The notes under the pieces are model-generated. The model did not search any database and was not told the origin of the DNA. It worked only from the letters and a program-made list of their open reading frames with translations. 64,000 bases of DNA, taken from NCBI RefSeq assembly GCF_003182485.1, contig NZ_QGTX01000001.1, positions 1,054,001 to 1,118,000 on the forward strand, written 5' to 3'. This document shows, piece by piece, positions 1 to 8,822 of this stretch. This DNA is from Geodermatophilus normandii. GTDB lineage: Bacteria > Actinomycetota > Actinomycetes > Mycobacteriales > Geodermatophilaceae. The number at the start of each line of letters is the position of its first letter. The stretch's first letter is position 1. Position numbers and translations under genes: made by a program.

Positions 1-393
1 GTCCTCCGCGCCGGCGGCGGCCAGTCCCTCGTAGACCACCGCCTCGGCGGCGCCGGACACCAGCGCGCCCCCGACGCCCCAGACGACGAACCCGGCGGCG
101 AAGCCGGGGAGGCCAGGAGCGACCGTCCACAGCACGAAGCCGGCGGCCTCGAGCACCCCGGCCAGGACCAGCGAGCCCCGGCGCGACCAGCGGTCGGCCA
201 GCACCCCGGTGGGCACCTCGGCGAGCAGGCCGGTGACCGACCACAGGGCGAACAGGCCCGACACCTGCGCCGCCGACAGCCCGGTGTCGAGGAACAGCAG
301 CGCGTACAGCGGGTAGACGGGGGCCAGCCCGGACAGCGCGGTCCAGACCACGGCCAGGCGGGCCAGTGGCCGCGCGGCCGGCGGCAGGGGCAT
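1..393 (-). CDS. MFS transporter, N-terminal part (runs off the window)
   Basis: This is the first 131 residues of a membrane transporter read on the minus strand; the C-terminal part lies beyond the window edge. The ATG is at 393-391 and is followed by alternating hydrophobic segments. Between the second and third segments is the loop LLAEVPTGVLADRWSRRGSL, which is the G-x3-D-R-x-G/R-R type motif A of the major facilitator superfamily. The substrate cannot be told from this part. The gene points away from the riboswitch-controlled transporter gene and shares the 280-base gap with it. The family call is firm and the specificity is unknown. Confidence 0.8.
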   Translation of the reverse strand, partial: MPLPPAARPLARLAVVWTALSGLAPVYPLYALLFLDTGLSAAQVSGLFALWSVTGLLAEVPTGVLADRWSRRGSLVLAGVLEAAGFVLWTVAPGLPGFAAGFVVWGVGGALVSGAAEAVVYEGLAAAGAED

Positions 394-490
394 CCGGTCA
401 GGGCGTCAACGGAACGGCACGGGGCGACGGTAACCAGGCGCACACCCGCGCGCACGGGGTTTCCCGGTCCCCGTCGTCTAGGGTTGACCC

Positions 491-598
491 CCGAGAAGGG
501 GAGTAGCCCCCCGTCCGCTGGTCGACATGCTGGCGCGCTCCCGCGGGAGCCGCCCGGTCAGCGGGCCCGCGCCCCGCGCGGGTGGGCGAGACCTTCGG
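491..598 (+). promoter_or_regulatory. yybP-ykoY-type manganese riboswitch aptamer
   Basis: Positions 496-507 read AAGGGGAGTAGC and positions 588-595 read GAGACCTT. These are the two conserved internal-loop strands of the yybP-ykoY Mn2+ riboswitch. The closing stem pairs CCG and AAGG (491-493, 496-499) with CCTT and CGG (592-598), leaving AG (494-495) bulged. The aptamer ends about 75 bases before the GTG of a GDT1-family cation transporter, a gene class known to be controlled by this riboswitch. The region between 599 and 660 is GC-rich and could form a competing structure. The aptamer was recognised from its motifs only; no covariance model was run. Confidence 0.82.
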
Positions 599-673
599 CC
601 GGAGCAGTCGTCGCGCTGCCGGTCGGAGGCGCGCGCCCCCGCCCGGCCGTGCCGAGCGGAAGAGAGAACCCCC

Positions 674-1273
674 GTGATCGTCCTGTCCGTCGTGGCGACG
701 GCGTTCGCCCTCGTCCTGCCGGTCGAGCTGCCGGACAAGACGCTGTTCGCCAGCCTGGTCCTGGCCACCCGGTTCGCGCCGCTGCCGGTGTTCGTCGGCG
801 TCGGCACCGCCTTCGGCGTGCAGGTCGCCATCGCCGTCACCGCCGGCTCCCTGCTGTCCCTGCTGCCCCCGGCGCTGGTGAGCGGTGTCGTGGCGGTGCT
901 CTTCCTGGTCGGTGCGGTGCTGCTCTGGCGCAGCGCCTCGGAGGGACCCGAGGACGGCGGGGACGCCGCCGAGACCCGGGAGCGGACGTCGTTCCTGCGC
1001 GCGGCCGCCGTCTCCTTCGGCGTGCTGTTCGCCGCGGAGTGGGGCGACCTGTCCCAGCTGGCCACCGCGGGCCTGGCCGCGCGCTTCGACGCGCCGGTGT
1101 CGGTGTTCGTCGGCGCCTGGGCGGCCCTGCTCACGGTGTCGGGGCTCGCGGTGTTCCTCGGCAAGGCGCTGGCCGACCGGCTGCCGGTGGCCCTCATCCG
1201 CCGGGTGGCCGCGGTGCTGTTCGTCGTCTTCGCCGTGTTCGCCGTCGTGGAGACCGTCCGGGCCCTCACCTGA
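674..1273 (+). CDS. GDT1/TMEM165 (UPF0016) family cation transporter, probably Mn2+ export
   Basis: This 199-residue membrane protein has the two-fold repeat of the GDT1/TMEM165 family. Each half carries a variant of the E-x-G-D-K/R-T/S signature: ELPDKT near residue 17 and EWGDLS near residue 122. A charged linker separates two sets of about three hydrophobic helices. Family members exchange Mn2+ or Ca2+ for protons at the cytoplasmic membrane. The GTG at 674 was chosen because an AGAG-rich ribosome site precedes it and because upstream in-frame codons run through the riboswitch. The Mn2+ riboswitch just upstream points to manganese efflux at high metal. The first motif has P in place of G. 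Confidence 0.85.
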   Translation: MIVLSVVATAFALVLPVELPDKTLFASLVLATRFAPLPVFVGVGTAFGVQVAIAVTAGSLLSLLPPALVSGVVAVLFLVGAVLLWRSASEGPEDGGDAAETRERTSFLRAAAVSFGVLFAAEWGDLSQLATAGLAARFDAPVSVFVGAWAALLTVSGLAVFLGKALADRLPVALIRRVAAVLFVVFAVFAVVETVRALT

Positions 1274-1334
1274 TCGGGGGAACGCACCCGCCGCGGCGCT
1301 GCAGCCGGGTCGCGCCCCGCCCGTTGACTCCTCC

Positions 1335-2792
1335 ATGACCGTCTCCCCGGCCGCCGTCGAGACCACGGCGGCGCCGACCGAGCCCGACCTCCGGGACCTC
1401 GACCGGGACGTCGAGCTCGCCGCCGTCGTGCGGGTCGCCGCGGCCGTGGCCGGGGTGCGGTGCGCGACCGTGAACCTGCTCGACGCGTCCGAGCAGCACC
1501 AGGTGGTGCCGCACGGCTTCCCCGGGTCCTCCTCCCCCCGCGAGGAGTCGCTCTGCGCGGCGATGAACACCGGGGGCCCGCAGGTCCAGGTGCACGACGA
1601 CCTCGCGGCCGACCCGCGCTACGCGGGCAACCCCTGGGTGGACGGGCGCCGCGCGAGGGTCCGCGCGTACGCGAGCGCACCGCTCGTCGTCGACGGGGAG
1701 ACCGTGGGGACGATCTGCGTCTTCGACGAGGCGCCGCACGCCTTCGCCCCCGACGCCGGGGAGCGGCTGGCCGACCTCGCGTCGGTCGTCGTCGCCCTCT
1801 TCCAGCGGCGTCGCCAGGCCCGCCAGCTCGCCGCCCTCGCCACCGCCAGCGCGGCCGCGCGGGACCAGGCCCGGGCCGCGGCGGGGCACGCCGCCCGCTC
1901 GGAGGCGTTCACCCGCGCCCTCCTGGACTCCCTCCCGGTCGGGGTGGTGGCCGCCGACGCCGAGGGCCGGCTCACCCTGTTCAACCGGCTCGGCCGCGAG
2001 TGGCACGGCCTTCCCGAGCGGTACGCCGAGCAGGTCGGGAGGGCGCGGTCGACCGAGGACGTCGTCGAGACCTTCGGCCTGTGCGCCCCGGACGGCCGCC
2101 GGCTGCGACCGGAGGAGGTCCCGCTGGCCCGGGTCTACGCCGAGGGGCGGGTCCGCGACGCCGACATGGCCATCGACCGGCCCGGCCACCCCCTCCGGGT
2201 GCTGCGCGCCTCGGGCACCCCGGTGCTCGACGCGCGGGGCCGGCTCACCGGCGCCGTCGTCGCGATGATGGACGTGACCGCGCAGCGCGAGCTCGAGGCC
2301 CGCCTGCGCGAGGCCGCCCTCCACGACGCCCTCACCGGCCTGCCCAACCGAGCGCTGCTGCTCGACCGGGTGGGACAGGCGCTGCAGGTCCAGGCGCGCG
2401 ACGGGCTGCCCGCCGCGCTGCTGTACTGCGACCTCGACGGCTTCAAGGCCGTCAACGACACCCTCGGCCACGCCGCCGGTGACGCCGCCCTGCTGCGGAT
2501 GGCCGCGGCCCTGCGCTCGGTGGTGCGCCCGGGGGACACCGTGGCGCGCATCGGCGGCGACGAGTTCGTCGTCCTGTGCCCCGGCAGCGCCACGGAGGAC
2601 GCCGCCCGGCGCCTGGTCGACCGCATCACCGCGACCCTCGCGACGCCGACCGACGGCGGGCCGCCGCTGCGCTGCAGCACCGGCGTGGCCCTCTCCCGGC
2701 GCGGTGACGACGCCGACAGCCTGCTCTGCCGCGCCGACGCGGCGATGTACGAGGTCAAGCGCTCCCGTCGCCGACCAGCGCCAGGCGCCTGA
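1335..2792 (+). CDS. GAF-PAS-GGDEF diguanylate cyclase
   Basis: The 485-residue soluble protein has a GAF domain (about 25-165), a short coiled linker, a PAS domain (about 185-310) and a C-terminal GGDEF domain. The active-site loop is an intact GGDEF at 407-411, preceded five residues upstream by RPGD, the RxxD inhibitory I-site, so active and product-inhibited synthesis of cyclic di-GMP is expected. There is no EAL domain and no membrane segment. The GAF and PAS ligands are unknown. The ATG at 1335 follows the transporter stop by 61 bases. The 3' end overlaps the convergent TetR gene by 38 bases. Confidence 0.9.
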   Translation: MTVSPAAVETTAAPTEPDLRDLDRDVELAAVVRVAAAVAGVRCATVNLLDASEQHQVVPHGFPGSSSPREESLCAAMNTGGPQVQVHDDLAADPRYAGNPWVDGRRARVRAYASAPLVVDGETVGTICVFDEAPHAFAPDAGERLADLASVVVALFQRRRQARQLAALATASAAARDQARAAAGHAARSEAFTRALLDSLPVGVVAADAEGRLTLFNRLGREWHGLPERYAEQVGRARSTEDVVETFGLCAPDGRRLRPEEVPLARVYAEGRVRDADMAIDRPGHPLRVLRASGTPVLDARGRLTGAVVAMMDVTAQRELEARLREAALHDALTGLPNRALLLDRVGQALQVQARDGLPAALLYCDLDGFKAVNDTLGHAAGDAALLRMAAALRSVVRPGDTVARIGGDEFVVLCPGSATEDAARRLVDRITATLATPTDGGPPLRCSTGVALSRRGDDADSLLCRADAAMYEVKRSRRRPAPGA

Positions 2793-3312
2793 CCAGCGCA
2801 TCGACCTGCGCGTCGAGGTCGGGCCCGGGCCGGTCCACCCCGCCGGCCCGGAGCATGACCAGGCCGTGCAGCGCCGTCCAGACCAGCGTCGCGTCGGCCC
2901 GGGGGTCGCGGCTGGCCGACCGGCCGGCGCGCACGCACGCGTCGACGGCGCCGACCAGGGAGCCGAACGCGACCTCGCCGGCGGGCACCCGACGCCTGCC
3001 GAACATCGCCCGGTAGCGCCCGGGGGCCGACAGCCCGCAGCGCACGTAGGCCCGGCAGCCGGCCAGTAAGCGGTCGACCGGGTCGGGCACGCCCTCGGCG
3101 GCCGCGGTCACCGCCTCCACCAGGTCGGTGAACGCCCGCTCCAGCACGGCGTCGAGCAGCGCCCCGAGGTCGGCGAAGTGCCCGTAGACGGCGGGCGCGC
3201 TGACCCCGGCCTCCCGGGCGACCCCGCGCAGCGAGACGGCACCGGCCGACCCGGTCCGCTCGAGCAGGGTGCCCGCGGCGGTGAGCAGGTCGCTGCGCAG
3301 GTCCCGGGCCAC
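2755..3312 (-). CDS. TetR/AcrR family transcriptional repressor
   Basis: The 185-residue protein has an N-terminal TetR DNA-binding domain (about residues 5-60) with the helix-turn-helix VAREAGVSAPAVYGHFADL. A TetR_C-type ligand domain follows. GTG at 3312 is the first in-frame start and leaves the gene divergent from the small gene at 3379. The 66-base gap holds two copies of a TTTACA-N2-TGTAAA palindrome, most simply the operators of this protein, so it probably represses itself and the divergent gene plus ABC exporter. The gene ends inside the convergent GGDEF gene. Confidence 0.88.
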   Translation of the reverse strand: MARDLRSDLLTAAGTLLERTGSAGAVSLRGVAREAGVSAPAVYGHFADLGALLDAVLERAFTDLVEAVTAAAEGVPDPVDRLLAGCRAYVRCGLSAPGRYRAMFGRRRVPAGEVAFGSLVGAVDACVRAGRSASRDPRADATLVWTALHGLVMLRAGGVDRPGPDLDAQVDALVRRLALVGDGSA

Positions 3313-3321
3313 GCCATCGAC

Positions 3322-3335
3322 TTTACAGGTGTTAA
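3322..3335. promoter_or_regulatory. TetR operator, half-site-imperfect copy
   Basis: The 14-mer TTTACAGGTGTTAA is an imperfect inverted repeat (TTTACA, GG, TGTTAA) with one mismatch from the copy at 3355-3368. It lies 10 bases upstream of the TetR start codon, so a repressor bound here would block the gene's own transcript. Confidence 0.75.
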
Positions 3336-3354
3336 CCAGGCGGCGTACGGTCGC

Positions 3355-3368
3355 TTTACACCTGTAAA
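3355..3368. promoter_or_regulatory. TetR operator, perfect copy
   Basis: TTTACACCTGTAAA is a perfect TTTACA/TGTAAA inverted repeat with a 2-base centre. It is 33 bases from the first copy, about three helical turns, and sits just before the AAAGGAGG ribosome site of the gene at 3379. Paired AT-rich palindromes in very GC-rich DNA are strong operator candidates. Confidence 0.8.
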
Positions 3369-3378
3369 GGAGGCTGCC

Positions 3379-3765
3379 GTGCCCGTCGTCCCCGACCTGC
3401 CGTGGACCGCCCGCCGCCCGTTCGACGGCCCCGGCGTCGTCCTGCTCACCGAGCTGCGGCTGCGCCACCTGCGCGACGTCCCCGCCTTCATGGCCACCTC
3501 GCTGCGGATCCTGCGGCAGGTCTCGCGCTCCCCCGGTGCGCGCTCGGCGCTGCTGCGCGCCGAGCCGCTCGCCCGGTCCTTCGCCACCGTCTCGTGGTGG
3601 GACGACGAGACGGCGATGCGTGCCTTCGCGCGCACCGATCCGCACCGGACGGCGATGCGCCGCTGGGCGCCGCGGCTGTCCTCCTTCGCCAACCGGGCGC
3701 TGCCGTCCACCGGCGCGATGCCGACCGTCGACGAGGCGCTGGCCGCGGTTGCGCCGACGGCGTAG
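3379..3765 (+). CDS. Small dimeric alpha-beta-barrel-like (ABM/DUF3291-type) protein
   Basis: The 128-residue soluble protein starts at a GTG with a strong AAAGGAGG site at 3366-3373. The core pattern, hydrophobic strands followed by ATVSWWDDETAMRAFARTD and a helix, resembles dimeric alpha-beta-barrel proteins of the antibiotic biosynthesis monooxygenase/DUF3291 kind. No catalytic residues can be assigned. It is the first gene after the twin TetR operators, 42 bases before the ABC ATPase. It is therefore probably part of an inducible detoxification or export unit. The fold assignment is by pattern only. Confidence 0.6.
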   Translation: MPVVPDLPWTARRPFDGPGVVLLTELRLRHLRDVPAFMATSLRILRQVSRSPGARSALLRAEPLARSFATVSWWDDETAMRAFARTDPHRTAMRRWAPRLSSFANRALPSTGAMPTVDEALAAVAPTA

Positions 3766-3807
3766 CCGCGGCGGCGGGGCGGCCGGGGAGTGGCACCATG
3801 GCCGGCG

Positions 3808-4772
<965 letters not shown>

Positions 4773-4776
<4 letters not shown>

Positions 4777-5585
4777 CCGCCGTCGAGACGCCGACGACGT
4801 CGGCCGCCGCCCGTCCGAGCGTCGGGCGCGCGTTCACCGCACTGCTGTGGCGCGACGTCTTCGTCACCGGCCGCGAGTTCGTGCCGTTCCTCCTGCAGGT
4901 CGTGCTGCAGCCGGTCTTCCTGCTCTTCGTCTTCGGCAAGGTGCTCGTCGAGCTCGGCTTCACCTCCAGCGCCTACGCCGACGTGCTGCTGCCCGGCGTC
5001 GTGTCGCTGGCCGCGTTCCTCACCGCACTGCAGAACACCGCGTTCCCCCTGGTCATCGACTTCTCGTTCACCAAGGAGATCGAGGACCGGCTGCTGGCAC
5101 CGCTGCCCACCGCGCTGGTCGCCGTCGAGAAGGTGGTCTTCGCGACCCTGCGGGCGCTCGTGGCGGCGGCGGTGATGTTCCCGATCGGCCTGTGGGTGCT
5201 CGGCTCGCTCCCGGTGACCTGGTCCGACGTCCCCGTGCTGGTGTTCTTCCTGGTGCTCGGGTCGCTGGTGGGCGCCGCGATCGGGATGACGCTGGGCACC
5301 TTCGTGAAGCCGAACCGGATCAACGTCGTCTTCGCCGTCGTCCTCACGCCGCTGCTGTTCACCGGCTCCACGCAGTTCCCCTGGCCGGCGCTCGACCAGC
5401 TCCGCTGGTTCCAGGTGGTGTGCGCGCTCAACCCGCTGACCTACGTCAGCGAGGCGCTGCGCGCGGAGATGGCGCCGGAGGTGCCGCACCTGTCGCTGAC
5501 GGTGTGCGCCCTGGCGCTGACCGGCTTCCTGGCGGTGTTCGGCGTGCTCAGCCTGGTCGGCTTCCGCCGCCGTGCCCTGGACTAG
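4773..5585 (+). CDS. ABC-2 type transporter permease
   Basis: The 270-residue protein has six predicted membrane helices and the ABC-2 pattern (long N-terminal cytoplasmic stretch, LLPGVVSLAAF, STQFPWPALD loop before the last helices). Its ATG overlaps the ATPase stop in ATGA at 4773-4776, so the two are translationally coupled and form one exporter in the cytoplasmic membrane. The substrate cannot be read from the sequence. It ends 23 bases before the convergent VOC gene. Confidence 0.9.
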
Positions 5586-5608
5586 TCGACGGACGTCTCC
5601 GACGCAGC

Positions 5609-6088
5609 TCACAGCCCGCCGGAGGAGGCCCACTCCGACAGCCGGCGCTCGGCCTCCTCGGGGCTGACGTCCTCCACGCGGGTCATGACCGCCCAGCGGT
5701 GCCCGAACGGGTCGTAGACGGAGGCGAACCGGTCGCCGGTGACGAAGGTGGCCGGCTCCTCGCGGACGGTGGCGCCGCGCTCGACGGCCGCGGCGAACAC
5801 GGCGTCGACGTCGGGCACGTAGATGCAGGTCGACCCGCTGACCCGGTCCTCGGCCTGCCCGGTGGGGGCGACCAGGCCGTACTGCGGGTTCGGGTCGCCG
5901 AGCTGCAGGCGGCCGGCGGGGAACTGCAGCTCCGCGTGCAGCACGGTGCCGTCGCGGGCGTCCATCCGGCTGACGGTGGTGGCGCCGAAGACCTCCTCGT
6001 AGAAGCGGATCGCCTCGGCGGCGGGTGAACAGACGAGGAAGGGGGTGAGGGTCGTGTAGCCGTCGGGGCGGCCGTCGGTGATCGCCAT
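5609..6088 (-). CDS. VOC (glyoxalase/bleomycin resistance) superfamily protein
   Basis: The 159-residue protein has two beta-alpha-beta-beta-beta modules of the vicinal oxygen chelate fold: FLVCSPAAEAIRFYEEVFGA near the start and YVPDVDAVFAAAVERGA in the second half. The end DPFGHRWAV is typical of the PhnB-like branch. In that branch the metal ligands are often absent, so it may bind rather than transform its ligand. The start codon is 27 bases from the divergent AraC-type regulator, which is a likely partner. The family is certain and the function is not. Confidence 0.85.
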   Translation of the reverse strand: MAITDGRPDGYTTLTPFLVCSPAAEAIRFYEEVFGATTVSRMDARDGTVLHAELQFPAGRLQLGDPNPQYGLVAPTGQAEDRVSGSTCIYVPDVDAVFAAAVERGATVREEPATFVTGDRFASVYDPFGHRWAVMTRVEDVSPEEAERRLSEWASSGGL

Positions 6089-6103
6089 GTCCCCCACCCT
6101 GCC

Positions 6104-6109
6104 TACGCT
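6104..6109 (+). promoter_or_regulatory. TAnnnT -10 element (TACGCT) for a leaderless transcript
   Basis: TACGCT ends 7 bases before the GTG at 6116 and there is no recognisable ribosome site between. This is the spacing expected if transcription begins at or next to the start codon. It also lies in the short divergent gap to the VOC gene. Confidence 0.5.
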
Positions 6110-6115
6110 GCGGCC

Positions 6116-6988
6116 GTGGCGTCTTGGAGGAACGCGACAGCCTCCCCCGCGACGACCTCCCCCGCGACGGTGCGCGGCCTGCTCCGCCCCGAGGAGACCG
6201 CCCGGGTGGCCGGTCTGCGCCGCGACGCCGCGGTCTCCCCCGTCCTCCAGCCGTTCGTGGAGCGGTACTGGTCGGTGTCGTGGGACCGCAGGGGCCTGCC
6301 GCCGTACCGGTCGGAGGTGCTCAGCCACCCGAGCGTGAACCTGTCGGTCGAGACCGGCAGCGAGCCCCGGTTCGGCGCCGTCCTGCCGGCGGTCCTGCTG
6401 CACGACGTCGTCCCGCGGCGGTTCGTCGTGGACCTGACCGGCACGGGGCGGGTGACGGCGGCGAAGTTCCGGCCCGGCGGCTGGGTCGCGATGGGCGGCC
6501 GCGCTCCGGGCCGCGGAGCCGTCGTCCCGCTGGAGGGACACCTCCCCGGCCTCGACGCCGCCGCGCTGCTGCCCGCCGTGCTCGCCGGGGAGGACGACGA
6601 CGCGCGGGCCGCCGTCCTCGACGCCGCGCTGGCGCCCCTGGCCCCCGACCCCTCCCCCGCCTACCGAGACCTGCAGGCACTGCTCGAGCGGATGGCCGCG
6701 GACCGGGAGCTGGTGCGGGTCGACCAGGTCGCCGCGCTGGCCGGCGTGGGCGTGCGGTCCCTGCAGCGGCTGTTCGCCGGCGTCGTCGGCCTCTCCCCCA
6801 AGGCCGTGCTGGCGCGCTACCGGCTGATGGACGCCGCGGCCGCCATCGACGGCGGCGAGGTGAGCGACCTGGCCGGGCTCGCGGTCTCGCTCGGCTGGTT
6901 CGACCAGGCGCACTTCAGCCGCGACTTCCGGTCGGTCGTCGGGGTGACGCCGTCGGCCTACCTGGCCCGCGCCCGGGCCGGCCGCTAG
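6116..6988 (+). CDS. AraC-family transcriptional regulator with DUF6597-like sensor domain
   Basis: The 290-residue protein has an N-terminal region starting VLQPFVERYWSVSWD, characteristic of the DUF6597/cupin-like sensor of small AraC relatives. The C-terminal HTH_18 domain holds two helix-turn-helix units: VDQVAALAGVGVRSLQRLF and VSLGWFDQAHFSRDF. It probably regulates the divergent VOC gene. GTG at 6116 is the best start because translation upstream has no ribosome site and a TACGCT -10 element ends 7 bases earlier. The 3' end overlaps the convergent dehalogenase by 4 bases. Confidence 0.85.
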   Translation: MASWRNATASPATTSPATVRGLLRPEETARVAGLRRDAAVSPVLQPFVERYWSVSWDRRGLPPYRSEVLSHPSVNLSVETGSEPRFGAVLPAVLLHDVVPRRFVVDLTGTGRVTAAKFRPGGWVAMGGRAPGRGAVVPLEGHLPGLDAAALLPAVLAGEDDDARAAVLDAALAPLAPDPSPAYRDLQALLERMAADRELVRVDQVAALAGVGVRSLQRLFAGVVGLSPKAVLARYRLMDAAAAIDGGEVSDLAGLAVSLGWFDQAHFSRDFRSVVGVTPSAYLARARAGR

Positions 6989-7872
6989 GGCAGCGTCGGG
7001 ATCCAGTCGGCCAGCGCCCGGCCGATCGCGTGCGGTGAGTCCTCGGGGACGAAGTGCGAGCCTGGCACGGTCACCTCGGTGACCGACGGCCACTTGCGGA
7101 CCAGTGCGCGTGCCCGCCCGGTCAGCAGCCACCCGGGCTCGGCGTTGACGAACAGCTTCGGGACGGCGCTGGTGCGCAGCCAGGAGCCGTACCGCCCGAC
7201 GACGTCGTGCACCGCCGGCGGGACGTTGTTGATCGGGATCTGCCGGGGCCACTCCAGCGTCGGCCAGCGGTCCTCGCGCTCGCGGAACGGCTGCCGGTAG
7301 CGCTCGTGCACCTCCGGGGGGAGCCCGCGCAGCGTGGACGCCGGGAGGATCCGCTCGACGAAGACGTTCTTGTCCAGGACCACGGCCTCGCCGTCGTCGC
7401 CGCGCATGGTCTGGAAGATCTTCCGGCCGTCCGCCGGCCAGTCGGCCCAGGTCATCGGGGTGACGATCGCCTCGGTGAAGGCCAGGCCGCGCACCGCCTC
7501 GGGGTGGCGGTGCGCCCAGGAGAAGCCCAGCGCCGAGCCCCAGTCGTGCAGCACGAAGGTGACCCGCCGCTCCACCCCGAGCGCCTCGAGGAGCCCGTCC
7601 AGGTGCGCGGCGTGCGTGGCGAAGGAGTAGGTGCCCCGCTGCGGGTCGGGCAGCTTCCCGGACTCCCCCATGCCGACCAGGTCCGGCGCGATGCAGCGGC
7701 CGAGGTGCTGCACGTGCGGGATGACGTTGCGCCACAGGTAGGACGACGTCGGGTTGCCGTGGAGGAAGACGATCGGGTCGCCCTCGCCCACGTCGACGTA
7801 GGCCATCTCGGTGCCGCGGACGGTGACCCGCTGCCGCGGGAAGGGGTCCTCGGGGGAGACGTCGTCGTCCAT
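6985..7872 (-). CDS. dhaA: Haloalkane dehalogenase, LinB/DhaA-like (HLD-II)
   Basis: The 295-residue alpha/beta hydrolase cleaves carbon-halogen bonds in haloalkanes. HGNPTSSYLWRN supplies the oxyanion turn and the halide-binding Asn. HDWGSALGF carries the nucleophile Asp and the adjacent halide-binding Trp. TEAIVTPMTWADWP carries the catalytic Glu of the HLD-II branch, and GSHFVPEDSP the catalytic His. FVNAEPGWLLTGR also matches the LinB subgroup closely. Length and motif order are complete. No dehalogenation pathway genes are adjacent, so the natural substrate is unknown. It is cytoplasmic with no signal peptide. Confidence 0.9.
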   Translation of the reverse strand: MDDDVSPEDPFPRQRVTVRGTEMAYVDVGEGDPIVFLHGNPTSSYLWRNVIPHVQHLGRCIAPDLVGMGESGKLPDPQRGTYSFATHAAHLDGLLEALGVERRVTFVLHDWGSALGFSWAHRHPEAVRGLAFTEAIVTPMTWADWPADGRKIFQTMRGDDGEAVVLDKNVFVERILPASTLRGLPPEVHERYRQPFREREDRWPTLEWPRQIPINNVPPAVHDVVGRYGSWLRTSAVPKLFVNAEPGWLLTGRARALVRKWPSVTEVTVPGSHFVPEDSPHAIGRALADWIPTLP

Positions 7873-7921
7873 GCCGCGATCCTCGCCCAGCCGCCGGTGC
7901 CCCGCCGTCCGGGGATCGCGC

Positions 7922-7952
7922 TTGACCCTGACGCGACGTCAGGCTGTGCACT
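7922..7952 (+). promoter_or_regulatory. MerR-type promoter with operator dyad
   Basis: TTGACC (7922-7927) serves as -35. The dyad CCTGACG-CGA-CGTCAGG (7927-7943) lies between it and a -10-like TGCACT (7947-7952), giving a long spacer of about 19 bases. An over-long spacer filled by a dyad is the MerR-family promoter arrangement, and the MerR-type gene follows directly with a GGGAGG ribosome site. Confidence 0.8.
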
Positions 7953-7979
7953 CGTCGTCGTCAGGGAGGGGGGACCCGC

Positions 7980-8732
7980 GTGAACGTGGGAGAGGTGGCC
8001 GAGCTGGCCGGCGTCACGGTGCGCACGCTGCACCACTACGACCGGATCGGCCTGCTGTCGCCGTCGGGCCGCACCGCGGCCGGGTACCGCCGCTACTCGG
8101 CGGCGGACCTGGACCGGCTGCACCAGGTGCTGCTCTACCGCGAGCTCGGGTTCCCCCTCGAGGAGGTCGCGACCCTGCTGGACGACCCGTCCGCCGACCC
8201 CGCCGAGCACCTGCGCCGGCAGCACCGGCTGCTGCGGGACCGGCTGGAGCGCACGCAGGCGATGGTCGCGGCCGTCGAGAAGGAGATGGAGGCGAGACAG
8301 ATGGGGATCTCTCTGACCCCGCAGGAGCGGTTCGAGGTGTTCGGCGAGCACGACCCGGAGCAGTACGAGGCCGAGGTGCAGGAGCGCTGGGGCGACACCG
8401 ACGCCTACCGCGAGTCCTCGCGGCGCAGCGCGGCCTACACCAAGGAGGACTGGCTCCGGATCAAGGCCGAGGGCGAGGACCTCATGCGGCGGATGGCCGA
8501 GGCGCTGCGGGCCGGCGTCGCACCCGACTCGGCGCAGGCGATGGACCTCGCCGAGGAGCACCGGCAGCAGATCACGGCCGACTTCTACGACTGCCCGCCG
8601 GAGATGCACGCGGCGCTGGGCCGGATGTACGTCGAGGACGAGCGCTTCACCGCCACGTACGAGAACGTGGCGCCCGGCCTCGCGCAGTGGGTGAGCACCG
8701 CGGTCCAGGCGAACGCCGCCCGCCGGGGCTGA
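7980..8732 (+). CDS. TipA-like MerR-family regulator with TipAS antibiotic-recognition domain
   Basis: The 250-residue protein has an N-terminal MerR winged helix (VGEVAELAGVTVRTLHHYDR, residues 2-21, and GYRRYSAADL). A coiled coil at about 75-105 is followed by a C-terminal TipAS domain from about residue 120 (LTPQERFEVFGEHDPEQYEAE). TipA proteins bind thiopeptides and other hydrophobic compounds and activate their own promoter. The internal methionine in RQMGISLTPQE could be the start of a separate TipAS short form, as in Streptomyces. The dyad promoter supports autoactivation. No adjacent effector gene is obvious. Confidence 0.9.
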   Translation: MNVGEVAELAGVTVRTLHHYDRIGLLSPSGRTAAGYRRYSAADLDRLHQVLLYRELGFPLEEVATLLDDPSADPAEHLRRQHRLLRDRLERTQAMVAAVEKEMEARQMGISLTPQERFEVFGEHDPEQYEAEVQERWGDTDAYRESSRRSAAYTKEDWLRIKAEGEDLMRRMAEALRAGVAPDSAQAMDLAEEHRQQITADFYDCPPEMHAALGRMYVEDERFTATYENVAPGLAQWVSTAVQANAARRG

Positions 8733-8742
8733 CCGGCCCGTT

Positions 8743-8808
8743 CCGTCGAGATCGGCGATCTCGCACCGATCCGGGGCTCCGGACGGGCGAGATCGGCGAT
8801 CTCGACGG
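8743..8808. repeat. Nested palindromic element between convergent genes
   Basis: Two copies of the palindrome GAGATCGGCGATCTC lie in opposite flanking context, so 8743-8763 and 8788-8808 are also perfect 21-base inverted arms of each other. The element can form one long hairpin or two small ones. It occupies the 90-base gap between the converging TipA-like and methyltransferase genes, which suits a bidirectional terminator or a REP-like repeat. Confidence 0.75.
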
Positions 8809-8822
8809 AGGGAGTGTGGGGG

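Noticed and set aside
885-1334. A longer N terminus for the GGDEF protein.
   Set aside because: The extra 150 codons are an out-of-frame reading of the GDT1 gene; ATG 1335 starts just before the GAF domain.
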